Source: Actinacidiphila alni
GTDB lineage: Bacteria; Actinomycetota; Actinomycetes; Streptomycetales; Streptomycetaceae
Assembly: GCF_900112845.1 (NCBI RefSeq)
Contig: NZ_FONG01000001.1
Span: forward strand, 124,001 to 188,000
DNA length: 64,000 nt
Direction: 5' to 3'
Part shown: positions 35,728-43,175 of the stretch, in pieces
Layout: each line of letters opens with the position of its first letter
How positions within the stretch are numbered: the stretch's first letter is position 1
The notes under the pieces: generated by a model
The model's input: the letters and a program-made list of their open reading frames with translations, nothing else
What the model was told of the DNA's origin: nothing
The model's database searches: none
Made by a program: the position numbers and the translations under genes

Positions 35728-37671
35728 ATGCGACGCATCCGCACAGGCGAGGACATCGCGCCCGCCATCGCTCCGCACGCCCGAAGCCGCGACCGGGCCG
35801 CGGCCCGCACCGGTCCCGCGGCCCGCACCCATCCCGCGGTCCGTCGCCGGTCCCGGTCGCGTACGGCCGCTTTACGCGCGGTCGCGGCGCTCGCCGTCAC
35901 CGCCGCGGTGGCCGCCGTCACCGCGGCCGCACCCGCAGGGCACGGCGGCCCGCCGCCCCCGCCGCCCGGCTCCGGCGGCAAGACCCCGCTGGCCGTCGGC
36001 TACGGGGGAGCGGTCGCCAGCGTGGACGCCGACGCCTCGGCCGCCGGCATCGAGGTGCTGCGCCGCGGCGGCAACGCCGTGGACGCGGCCGTCGCGACCG
36101 CCGCCGCGCTCGGCGTGACCGAGCCGTACTCCTCCGGCATCGGCGGCGGCGGATACTTCGTCTACTACAGCGCGCGCCAGCACAAGGTCTTCACCGTCGA
36201 CGGCCGCGAGACCGCCCCGCGCAGCGCCACCGACCAGCTCTTCGTGGAGAACGGACAGCCGCTCGCCTTCGCCGACGCCGTCACCAGCGGCCGCAGCGTC
36301 GGCGTGCCCGGCACCGCCGCCACCTGGCAGACCGCGCTCGACTCCTGGGGCAGCCGCTCGCTCGGCGACGTCCTGAAGCCCGCCGAGCGGATCGCCCGGG
36401 ACGGCTTCACCGTGGACGCGACCTTCAACTCCCAGACCGCCGCCAACCAGGACCGCTTCAAGGACTTCCCCGCCACCGCGGCGCTGTTCCTGCCCGGCGG
36501 GCAGCCCCCTGCGGTCGGCTCCACCCTGCGCAATCCCCAACTGGCGGCCACGTACAAGGAATTGGGCCGCAAGGGGATCGGGGCGATCTACCACGGCGAC
36601 ATCGGCGCCGACATCGTGAAGACGGTGCGCAAGCCCCCGGTCGACCCGGCCGCGACCCGCGTGGTGCGCACCGGCGACCTCACCACCGCCGACCTGGCCG
36701 CGTACCGCGCCAAGAAGCAGGCGCCGACGCACACCACGTACCGGGGCCGCGACGTGTACGGACCCGCGCCGTCGTCCTCCGGCGGCACCACCGTCGCCGA
36801 GGCGCTGAACATCCTGGAGCACACCGACTTGGCGCACGCCAGCCAGGCGCAGTATCTGCACCACTTCGACGAGGCGAGCCGGATCGCCTTCGCCGACCGG
36901 GGGCGCTGGGTCGGCGACCCGGCCTTCGAGCAGGTGCCGACCGCCGGGCTGACCTCCAAGGGCTTCGCCGCCTCGCGGGCCTGCCTGATCAAGGACGACA
37001 CCACCTTGACCAGCCCGCTCGCGCCCGGCGACCCGGCGCACCCGACCCCTTGTGCCGCCACCGGCACGGCCGCGCCGACCACCTACGAGGGCGAGAACAC
37101 CACGCACCTGACGGTCGCCGACAAGTGGGGGAACGTCGTCTCCTACACCCTCACCATCGAGCAGACCGGCGGCAGCGCGATCACCGTGCCCGGCCGCGGC
37201 TTCCTGCTCAACAACGAACTGACCGACTTCTCCTTCGTGCCCGCCAACCCGGCCGTGCACGACCCGAATCTGCCCGGCCCGGGGAAGCGGCCGCGGTCCT
37301 CGATCTCCCCGACGATCGTGCTCAAGGACGGCAAGGTCGACTTCGCGGCCGGTTCGCCCGGCGGCGCGACGATCATCACCACGGTGCTCCAGGTGCTCAC
37401 CGAACACATCGACCGCGGGCTGCCGTTGGTGGACGCCATCGCCGCGCCGCGCGCCAGCCAGCGCAACGCGGCCGCCACCGAACTCGAACCCGCGCTCTGG
37501 AACAGCCCGCTGAGGGCCCAACTGGAAGCGCTCGGCGAGACGTTCACCCAGAATCCGGAGATCGGCGCGGCGACCGGTGTGCAACGGCTGCCGGACGGCC
37601 GCTGGCTGGCCGCCGCCGAACCCGTACGGCGCGGTGGCGGGTCCGCACTCGTGGTGCGGCCCGCCCGGTAA
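35728..37671 (+). CDS. ggt: Gamma-glutamyltransferase
   Basis: Secreted glutathione hydrolase/transpeptidase, 647 residues, made as one chain and self-cleaved. A basic N-terminus precedes a Sec signal ('AVAALAVTAAVAAVTAAAP'). The large subunit shows 'VASVDADASAAGIEVLRRGGNAVDAAVATAAALGVTEPYSSGIGGGGYFVYY'. The small subunit begins at Thr of 'ENTTHLTVADKWGNVVSYT', the autoproteolysis and nucleophile residue, followed by 'FLLNNELTDFSF', 'RPRSSISPTIV' and 'GSPGGATIIT'. ATG 35728 was chosen because GGAGG lies just before it; an upstream GTG (35713) lacks a site. It stands alone and degrades glutathione or other gamma-glutamyl compounds outside the cell. Confidence 0.95.
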   Translation: MRRIRTGEDIAPAIAPHARSRDRAAARTGPAARTHPAVRRRSRSRTAALRAVAALAVTAAVAAVTAAAPAGHGGPPPPPPGSGGKTPLAVGYGGAVASVDADASAAGIEVLRRGGNAVDAAVATAAALGVTEPYSSGIGGGGYFVYYSARQHKVFTVDGRETAPRSATDQLFVENGQPLAFADAVTSGRSVGVPGTAATWQTALDSWGSRSLGDVLKPAERIARDGFTVDATFNSQTAANQDRFKDFPATAALFLPGGQPPAVGSTLRNPQLAATYKELGRKGIGAIYHGDIGADIVKTVRKPPVDPAATRVVRTGDLTTADLAAYRAKKQAPTHTTYRGRDVYGPAPSSSGGTTVAEALNILEHTDLAHASQAQYLHHFDEASRIAFADRGRWVGDPAFEQVPTAGLTSKGFAASRACLIKDDTTLTSPLAPGDPAHPTPCAATGTAAPTTYEGENTTHLTVADKWGNVVSYTLTIEQTGGSAITVPGRGFLLNNELTDFSFVPANPAVHDPNLPGPGKRPRSSISPTIVLKDGKVDFAAGSPGGATIITTVLQVLTEHIDRGLPLVDAIAAPRASQRNAAATELEPALWNSPLRAQLEALGETFTQNPEIGAATGVQRLPDGRWLAAAEPVRRGGGSALVVRPAR

Positions 37672-37693
37672 CCGGGCCCGTTCCAGGGGGCGT

Positions 37694-38257
37694 TCAGACG
37701 GCGGCGGCCGGCAGCAGCGCGAGGATCTCGTCGGTGCTGCCGGTCTCCGCCAGGCGCGGGAAGATCTTGGTGACCGAGTGCGTGTGCGACTCGGCGTCGG
37801 TGTCGGTCACCGCGTCGGTGGCCACGGTGACGTGGTAGCCCAGCTCGTGCGCGGTACGCGCGGTCGACTCGACGCCGATGCTCGTCGAGATGCCGGCCAG
37901 CACGATCTGGGTGACACCGCGGCGGCGCAGCTCCATGTCCAGCGCGGTGCCGTTGAAGGCGCCCCACTGGTGCTTGGTGATCCTGATGTCGCTGTCCCGC
38001 GCGTCGAGCCCGTCCACCAGCACCGCCCAGTCGGCGGGCAGCGAACCGCTTATCGCCGGGCCCTCGTTGCGCCCGGGCGCGACCCCCGCCACATTCACCA
38101 GCACCACCGGCAGCCCCCGCTCCCGGAAGGCCGCGGCCAGCTTCGCACTGCGCGCCACGACCTCCTGCGCGGGGTGCGCGGTGGGCAGCGCGACGATGCC
38201 CCGCTGGAGGTCGATGACGACGAGTGCGGTCCGCGGGTCGAGAGTGGTGGCGGTCAT
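37694..38257 (-). CDS. Isochorismatase family hydrolase without the catalytic cysteine
   Basis: 187 residues, isochorismatase-like fold. 'TALVVIDLQRGIVALP' (catalytic Asp), 'ITKHQWGAFNGTALDMELRRRGV' (catalytic Lys region) and 'LAGISTSIGVESTARTAHELG'. In cysteine hydrolases of this superfamily the last segment is GVAT-x-x-C-V; here the Cys is Gly, as in true isochorismatases such as PhzD and EntB. The reaction may therefore be hydrolysis of an enol ether rather than an amide, but this is inference. ATG 38257 has AAGGAG upstream. The MarR gene lies 183 bp upstream on the same strand, so it is the likely target of that regulator. Confidence 0.85.
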   Translation of the reverse strand: MTATTLDPRTALVVIDLQRGIVALPTAHPAQEVVARSAKLAAAFRERGLPVVLVNVAGVAPGRNEGPAISGSLPADWAVLVDGLDARDSDIRITKHQWGAFNGTALDMELRRRGVTQIVLAGISTSIGVESTARTAHELGYHVTVATDAVTDTDAESHTHSVTKIFPRLAETGSTDEILALLPAAAV

Positions 38258-38359
38258 GCGGGAACTCCTTGTGCCGGCATTTCGGTGCTTCGGTGCGGCG
38301 TGCGCCGCGGGGTGGGGATGGTCGTGGGGTGCCGGGGCCCGGGCCTGCGGGGCCCTTTC

Positions 38360-38375
38360 CCGGCAAGCTTGCCGG
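38360..38375. promoter_or_regulatory. 16-bp perfect palindrome upstream of isochorismatase gene
   Basis: CCGGCAAGCTTGCCGG, self-complementary throughout. It sits between the marR stop (38440) and the isochorismatase start (38257). It carries the same CAAG/CTTG half-sites as the palindrome at 38901 in the opposite phase. It may be a second MarR operator; without a T-run it is a poor terminator. Confidence 0.45.
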
Positions 38376-38439
38376 TGTCCGTGCGGATGTACCGGGGCCG
38401 TGAGGCGGCCGGTCCGGGGTGCCCGCCGCGGGCGACGGG

Positions 38440-38874
38440 TCACGGGACCAGGCGCCGGAGTACGGGAAGCGCCTCGGCAAGGCGGCGCTGGTCCGCGGGG
38501 GACAGCTCGGCCTCGATCGCCTCGGCCAGCCAGCCGCGGCGCGCCCTGCGGCCCGTACCGCGCAGCAGCGCGCCCTGCTCGGTGAGCGAGAAGACGACCT
38601 GGCGGCCGTCGGTGGGGTGCGGGCGCCGGTCCACGAGCCCGCGCTCCTCCAGCGCGGCGAGCGTCGTCCGCATCGACTGCGGCCGGACGATCTCCGCGCG
38701 CGCCAGCGCGGCCGTCGTCGCCGGTCCGTCCCGGCCGAGCCGTGCCACCACCGACACCTGCGAGGGCGTCAACTCGTCCTCCGCCGCCGCCGACGCGGCC
38801 CGCAACCTGCGGTGGAACCGCGCGATCACATCCGTCAGCTCGTCGGCGGCACGCGCCTGATCGTCGGTGGGCAC
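38440..38874 (-). CDS. MarR family transcriptional regulator
   Basis: 144 residues, winged-helix MarR protein: 'ELTPSQVSVVARLGRDGPATTAALARAEIVRPQSMRTTLAALEERGLVDRRPHPTDGRQVVFSLTEQG' covers recognition helix and wing (about residues 35-100), and terminal helices allow dimerisation. The GTG at 38874 was chosen because homologues start just before 'ADELTDVIARFH'; a longer frame reaching 38988 has no family match and overlaps the operator. AAGG is very close to the start, so it may be read from a short or leaderless message. A perfect palindrome lies 27-40 bp upstream (38901-38914). It probably controls itself and the downstream isochorismatase gene. Confidence 0.9.
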   Translation of the reverse strand: MPTDDQARAADELTDVIARFHRRLRAASAAAEDELTPSQVSVVARLGRDGPATTAALARAEIVRPQSMRTTLAALEERGLVDRRPHPTDGRQVVFSLTEQGALLRGTGRRARRGWLAEAIEAELSPADQRRLAEALPVLRRLVP

Positions 38875-38900
38875 CCTTGCACCGTAAAACGGCCGCGGGA

Positions 38901-38914
38901 AAACTTGCAAGTTT
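38901..38914. promoter_or_regulatory. 14-bp perfect palindrome upstream of marR, probable MarR operator
   Basis: AAACTTGCAAGTTT, perfectly self-complementary and AT-rich. It is 27-40 bp upstream of the marR start and 109 bp before the divergent gene at 39023. This size, symmetry and place are typical of MarR autoregulatory sites. Confidence 0.65.
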
Positions 38915-39022
38915 GCCTGCCGAAATCGTTCCGCGTGGGGAAAACTCTTCGTAGCAGCGCCGTAACACTCCGGGTGTCGAATGCCCACCGGACGGCGGCG
39001 CGGCGGCGGAGGACGTGAGGGT

Positions 39023-40444
39023 GTGGTGACGACGGAACCGGCCGGTGCGGCAGCGGAGTTCGCGTTTTACTTCCGGTCGATGGTGGTGGCGCTCGGCGAC
39101 CACGCCGGCTGGTACCGCGTATTCACCGAACGCGAGCCAGGCGCGGCGCGCGCCTATGAGGACGGTACGGATGTGCCGCCGTGGGACGTCGTCAGCGCCG
39201 TCCTGCACGATCTGGCGGCCGCCGCGGGCGCGCCGCTCGACGACGCGGAGGCCGGCCGCGCCCGCACCCTGCACCGCGCGGCCGTCGCCGACCAGGACTC
39301 CGCCCCGGGCGCGGAGAACGCGCTGCGGAACCGGCTCGACGCCACCTCGCGGGCCCGCGAGACCGCGCTGCTGCGCGAGCGGGAGGCGACCCGCGCGCTC
39401 GACAGGACCGGCGCCGACCCGGCCAACCCCGCCGTGGCCCGGCTCGCCAACATCCTCGCCTGGGCGCGCGACGACCGGGAGCGGGCCGCGGCCCGCTGCG
39501 ACGAGATCCGGGCCCGGCTCGCGGCTTTCACGGCTCCGTCGGCGGACGAGTGGTTCCGGCAGCCGCCGCAGTTCGCCGGGGAGGGCGCGGGCGGCGCGGT
39601 GCCGCGCGTCCCGGCGCCGCGCCCGCGCATGGACGACGCCGGTACGGGCGCGGCCCGGCCCGCGCGCAGCGCCTCCTGGGCGCGCGAGGACGCCGACACC
39701 GGTGACGGCGCCGAGGACGCGGCGGCGTCGCGGTCCGGCCGCGGCAGGGGCTTCGCCCGGCTGCGCGGCGCCCGCTTCGCCGGGGTCTTCCAGGAGACCG
39801 CGGCGGCGCCCGAGCCCGGGCTTCCCGCGGACGCCGGACCCGCGCCGCGCGGCGCGCGCTTCGCGGGCGCTCCCGAGCGGGGCCGCCCCTCGGTGCCCGA
39901 ACTGCCCCTCGACCCGGGCCGACGGGCCCAGGCCCGGCAGGACGCCGCGCGCCTCGGCGATCTGCGGCGCACCGGGCAGAGCGGGGCCGCCTACGTCTTC
40001 CTGAGCGAGGCGGCCAACGGGCCGGCCGCCGCGCTGCCGTATCTCGTACGGGAGTTGGAGCGGTCCGAGCTGGCCGCCGACGTGGCCACGCTGCTGTGGG
40101 AGGTCGCGACGCTGCCGGCCGATCCGCTGGCCGCCGCCGCGACGGAGCTCGCCGCCGCCGGGCGCGCCGACGACTGCCGCACGCTGCTGCACCAGGCGGC
40201 GTCCCGGCCGCCCGCCGACCTCGCGATGATCGCCGGGGCGCTCACCGCGGCGGGCTGCCACGAGGAGGTGGCCGAGCTTTTGGGGGCGCTGGTCCGGGTG
40301 CGGCCTCCCGAGGAGGCCGTCGCCGTCGTCAAGGCCCGGCCGGGCCTCGCCCAGCCGCTCCTCGCCGCCGCCGAGGCCGTCTCCCGCTCTCGTCAGCGTG
40401 ACATCGCCGCGGCCCTCCGCCGCTCCTCCCTCCCCGACCGCTAG
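39023..40444 (+). CDS. Protein of unknown function, Ala/Arg-rich, 473 residues
   Basis: Not recognised. No signal peptide or membrane helix. The first 180 residues look helical with a possible coiled-coil ('RARETALLREREATRALDRTG', 'RDDRERAAARCDEIRARLAAF') after a start resembling an XRE-type helix-turn-helix adaptor ('FAFYFRSMVVALGDHAGWY', 'VPPWDVVSAVLHDLAAAAGAPLDD'). A disordered Pro/Arg/Gly linker (about 180-300) contains two copies of 'LRGARFAG/PRGARFAG'. The C-terminal 150 residues have TPR-like alpha repeats ('AAYVFLSEAANGPAAALPYLVRELERSELAADVATLLWEVATLP'). This layout resembles streptomycete regulatory or scaffolding proteins. GTG 39023 uses GGAGG 10 bases upstream; GTG 39026 or ATG 38981 are possible. 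Confidence 0.75.
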   Translation: MVTTEPAGAAAEFAFYFRSMVVALGDHAGWYRVFTEREPGAARAYEDGTDVPPWDVVSAVLHDLAAAAGAPLDDAEAGRARTLHRAAVADQDSAPGAENALRNRLDATSRARETALLREREATRALDRTGADPANPAVARLANILAWARDDRERAAARCDEIRARLAAFTAPSADEWFRQPPQFAGEGAGGAVPRVPAPRPRMDDAGTGAARPARSASWAREDADTGDGAEDAAASRSGRGRGFARLRGARFAGVFQETAAAPEPGLPADAGPAPRGARFAGAPERGRPSVPELPLDPGRRAQARQDAARLGDLRRTGQSGAAYVFLSEAANGPAAALPYLVRELERSELAADVATLLWEVATLPADPLAAAATELAAAGRADDCRTLLHQAASRPPADLAMIAGALTAAGCHEEVAELLGALVRVRPPEEAVAVVKARPGLAQPLLAAAEAVSRSRQRDIAAALRRSSLPDR

Positions 40445-40458
40445 CCCCCTGCGGGGGC
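40444..40458 (+). terminator. Short GC hairpin directly after the 39023 gene
   Basis: GCCCCC-TGC-GGGGGC begins at the last base of the stop codon. No U-run follows. Probably a streptomycete-type hairpin terminator or RNA 3' end. Confidence 0.5.
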
Positions 40459-40556
40459 GCCTTCCCGCCCGACGGCGAGCGAGGCCGTTCCGGACGCGCC
40501 CCGCTGCCCGCCCGCCGCGGAGGACGGTTCCCTCCTGCGGAGGGACGGCAACCCTC

Positions 40557-40686
40557 AGGGGCGCGGGGAACTGCGCGCTCAGCCCGCGCGGGGTGCGGGT
40601 CAAAGACCGCCCCCAGCGGGGCAGACGCTGTTGTTTTTGCGACCACCGGGCCGGTGGGGGCTGAGCGCGCAGTTCCCCGCGCCCCT
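40557..40686. repeat. 130-bp terminal-inverted-repeat element, copy A
   Basis: Starts AGGGGCGCGGGGAACTGCG and ends with its complement. The arms 40557-40585 and 40658-40686 are 29 bp and match perfectly. The core 40605-40660 has two smaller inverted repeats (CCCCAGCGGGG and CACCGGGCCGGTG) and a T-run (40633-40639 region). The same length and arms occur at 48096 (opposite orientation) and 52263 (same orientation). It contains no coding frame and so cannot move itself; it is MITE/REP-like. Confidence 0.9.
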
Positions 40687-40768
40687 GTCGGGCACCCACT
40701 TCCGCCGGCGCAGCGCGCGGCCCCGCGCCCCCCCAAGGACCTCACTCGCCGGCAGGCGAATCGGCACG

Positions 40769-40785
40769 CCCCTCCGCAGGAGGGG
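40769..40785. terminator. GC hairpin in intergenic repeat region
   Basis: CCCCTCC-GCA-GGAGGGG, 7-bp perfect stem. The same CTCCGCAGGAG core is seen near 48240 and several times in 52415-52490, so it may belong to the repeat family rather than act as a terminator. Confidence 0.4.
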
Positions 40786-40814
40786 AACGCCCCCCGCGCG
40801 TGCGGGTGGAGAGA

Positions 40815-40834
40815 TCGGCCCCGAGAGGGGCCGA
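40815..40834. terminator. GC hairpin with GAGA tetraloop
   Basis: TCGGCCCC-GAGA-GGGGCCGA, 8-bp perfect stem. A stable tetraloop hairpin 160 bp before the nitrilase start; terminator-like for transcription from either side, or part of a 5' leader. Confidence 0.45.
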
Positions 40835-40935
40835 ATGGGGTACCCGGGGAGCGAAATGTGATCGTCTTCCGCCGGTAACGGCACCACCCTTGCCACAGTG
40901 GGTACCCCGCTTCTACGTTCTTCCCACGGCCGGAA

Positions 40936-40949
40936 TCTACGTGCGTAGA
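40936..40949. promoter_or_regulatory. Palindrome upstream of nitrilase operon
   Basis: TCTACG-TG-CGTAGA, perfect 6-bp arms, 46-59 bp before the start codon. A further TTCTACG half-site lies at 40911-40917. Candidate operator for the pyrimidine/hydantoin operon; the regulator gene is not adjacent. Confidence 0.5.
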
Positions 40950-40994
40950 ACGAAAAGCGGCCGACGTGAAGCTGCCGCGTCAGAGGAGCTGATC

Positions 40995-41837
40995 ATGAGC
41001 AATGTCGTGCGTGCCGCACTGGTCCAGGCCACCTGGACCGGCGATACGGAATCGATGATCGCGAAGCACGAGGAACACGCTCGCGCCGCCGCCGCGCAGG
41101 GCGCGAAGGTGATCGGCTTCCAGGAGGTGTTCAACGCCCCCTACTTCTGCCAGGTCCAGGAATCCGAGCTCTACCGCTGGGCGGAACCGGTGCCGGACGG
41201 CCCGACCGTCCAGCGGATGCGGGCGCTGGCCCGCGAGACCGGCATGGTCATCGTGGTGCCCGTCTTCGAGATCGAGCAGCCCGGCGTGTACTACAACACC
41301 GCCGCCGTGATCGACGCCGACGGCACCGTCCTCGGCAAGTACCGCAAGCACCACATCCCGCAGGTCAGCGGTTTCTGGGAGAAGTACTACTTCAAGCCGG
41401 GCAACCTCGGCTGGCCGGTCTTCGACACCGCCGTCGGCCGGATCGGCGTCTACATCTGCTACGACCGGCACTTCCCGGAGGGCTGGCGCGCGCTGGGCCT
41501 GGCGGGAGCCCAGATCGTCTACAACCCGTCGGCGACCAGCCGCGGCCTGTCGGCGTACCTGTGGAAGCTGGAACAGCCCGCCGCGGCCGTCGCCAACGAG
41601 TACTTCGTCGCCGCGATCAACCGCGTCGGCCAGGAGGAGTACGGCGACAACGACTTCTACGGCACCAGCTATTTCGTGGACCCGCGCGGGCAGTTCGTGG
41701 ACGGCACCGCCTCCGACACCAAGGAGGAGCTGCTGGTCCGCGACCTGGACCTGGACCTGATCGACGAGGTCCGGCAGACCTGGGCGTTCTACCGGGACCG
41801 CAGGCCGGACGCCTACGGCGACCTCACGGAGGGCTGA
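40995..41837 (+). CDS. Nitrilase-superfamily amidohydrolase, probable beta-ureidopropionase
   Basis: 280 residues with the complete Glu-Lys-Cys triad: Glu44 ('IGFQEVFNAPYF'), Lys118 ('LGKYRKHHIP') and Cys155 ('VYICYDRHFPE'). It is close to N-carbamoyl-beta-alanine amidohydrolases and N-carbamoylputrescine amidases ('VSGFWEKYYFKPGNLGWPVFDT'). It would release ammonia and CO2 from the N-carbamoyl product of dihydropyrimidinase. ATG 40995 has AGAGGAG upstream. The aminotransferase gene follows after 3 bp, and dihydropyrimidinase and an F420-type oxidoreductase complete the operon, which strongly supports a pyrimidine or hydantoin role. Confidence 0.9.
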   Translation: MSNVVRAALVQATWTGDTESMIAKHEEHARAAAAQGAKVIGFQEVFNAPYFCQVQESELYRWAEPVPDGPTVQRMRALARETGMVIVVPVFEIEQPGVYYNTAAVIDADGTVLGKYRKHHIPQVSGFWEKYYFKPGNLGWPVFDTAVGRIGVYICYDRHFPEGWRALGLAGAQIVYNPSATSRGLSAYLWKLEQPAAAVANEYFVAAINRVGQEEYGDNDFYGTSYFVDPRGQFVDGTASDTKEELLVRDLDLDLIDEVRQTWAFYRDRRPDAYGDLTEG

Positions 41838-41840
41838 GCG

Positions 41841-43175
41841 ATGGCGACCGCCACCGAGAGCGCGCACGCCGCGCTGCACGCCCGCCACCTGGCGGTGGCC
41901 CCCGACTGGCTGGCCACGTACTACGCCCGGCCGATCGAGCTGACGCACGGCGAGGGCCGCCATGTGTGGGACGCCGAGGGCACCCGCTACCTGGACTTCT
42001 TCGGCGGCATCCTCACCACGATGACCGCGCACGCACTGCCCGAGGTGACCGCGGCCGTCACCGAGCAGGCCGGGAAGATCCTGCACTCCTCGACGCTCTA
42101 CCTCAGCCGCCAGGCGGTGGAACTGGCCGAGCGGATCGCCCGGCTGTCCGGCATCCCCGACGCGCGCGTCTTCTTCACCACCTCCGGCACCGAGGCCAAC
42201 GACACGGCCCTGCTGCTGGCGACCACGTACCGCCGCTCCAACCAGGTGCTGGCGCTGCGCAACAGCTACCACGGCCGGTCCTTCACCTCGATCGGCATCA
42301 CCGGCAACACCGCCTGGTCGCCGACGAGCCTGTCCCCGCTGCAAACGCTGTACGTGCACGGCGGGGTGCGCAGCCGCGGGCCGTACGCGCACCTGACCGA
42401 CGCGCAGTTCACCGCCGCGTGCGTCGCGGACCTGGAGGACATCCTCGGCCAGGCCAACGGTACGGTCGCCGCGCTGATCGCCGAACCCGTGCAGGGTGTC
42501 GGCGGTTTCACCTCGGGACCCGACGGGCTGCTGGCCGCGTTCAAGGAAGTCCTCGACCGGCACGGCATCCTGTGGATCACCGACGAGGTGCAGACCGGCT
42601 GGGGCCGTACCGGCGACAATTTCTGGGGCTGGCAGGCGCACAGCGGCTCCGGCACCCCCGACATCCTCACCTTCGCCAAGGGCGTCGGCAACGGCATGTC
42701 GATGGGCGGTGTGGTGGCCCGCGCCGAGGTGATGAACTGCCTGGGCGCCAACTCCATCTCCACCTTCGGCGGCAGCCCGATCACCACCGCCGCGGCGCTC
42801 GCCAACCTCGGCTATCTGATCGACCACGACCTCCAGGGCAACGCCCGCCGCGTCGGCGGCCTGCTCAAGTCCCGGCTCACCGCCATCACCGCCGGTCTCG
42901 GCATCGTCCGCGAGGTGCGCGGACGCGGCCTGATGCTCGGTGTCGAACTCGTCGAGCCGGGCACCGACACCCCGTCGGCCGCCGCGGCCTCCGCCGTACT
43001 GGAAGCGGCCCGCGAGCACGGCCTGCTGATCGGCAAGGGCGGCCTGGCGGGCAACGTCCTGCGGATCGCACCGCCGCTGTCGCTGACCGTCGCCGAGGCC
43101 GAGGAAGGCGCCGAGGCGCTGGAGGCGGCGCTCAAGCAGGCCCAGGCCGAACTGGAAGGAGGGACCGCGCAGTGA
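41841..43175 (+). CDS. Class III aminotransferase, probable beta-alanine/pyruvate type
   Basis: PLP enzyme, 444 residues. PLP-binding Lys280 is in 'ILTFAKGVGNG', with the class III signature 'LWITDEVQTGWGRTGDNFWGW' (Asp contacting the pyridine nitrogen) and 'FFTTSGTEANDTALLLA'. The sequence 'GRHVWDAEGTRYLDFFGGILTTMTAHALPEV' resembles alanine-glyoxylate aminotransferase 2 and omega-amino acid transaminases. In this operon it would convert beta-alanine or 3-aminoisobutyrate, the product of the previous gene, to the semialdehyde. ATG 41841 follows the nitrilase stop by 3 bp; its stop overlaps the next start. Confidence 0.9.
   Translation: MATATESAHAALHARHLAVAPDWLATYYARPIELTHGEGRHVWDAEGTRYLDFFGGILTTMTAHALPEVTAAVTEQAGKILHSSTLYLSRQAVELAERIARLSGIPDARVFFTTSGTEANDTALLLATTYRRSNQVLALRNSYHGRSFTSIGITGNTAWSPTSLSPLQTLYVHGGVRSRGPYAHLTDAQFTAACVADLEDILGQANGTVAALIAEPVQGVGGFTSGPDGLLAAFKEVLDRHGILWITDEVQTGWGRTGDNFWGWQAHSGSGTPDILTFAKGVGNGMSMGGVVARAEVMNCLGANSISTFGGSPITTAAALANLGYLIDHDLQGNARRVGGLLKSRLTAITAGLGIVREVRGRGLMLGVELVEPGTDTPSAAAASAVLEAAREHGLLIGKGGLAGNVLRIAPPLSLTVAEAEEGAEALEAALKQAQAELEGGTAQ

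Larger units (their letters stand above)
40459..40994. other. Long non-coding region rich in repeats before the pyrimidine operon
   Basis: No gene is supported over about 535 bases. It holds a CCTCCTGCGGAGG hairpin (about 40530-40543), the 130-bp element at 40557-40686, two further GC hairpins (40769-40785 and 40815-40834) and the nitrilase promoter region. The segment 40687-40702 matches, reversed, the sequence just before the second 130-bp element. Confidence 0.6.
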
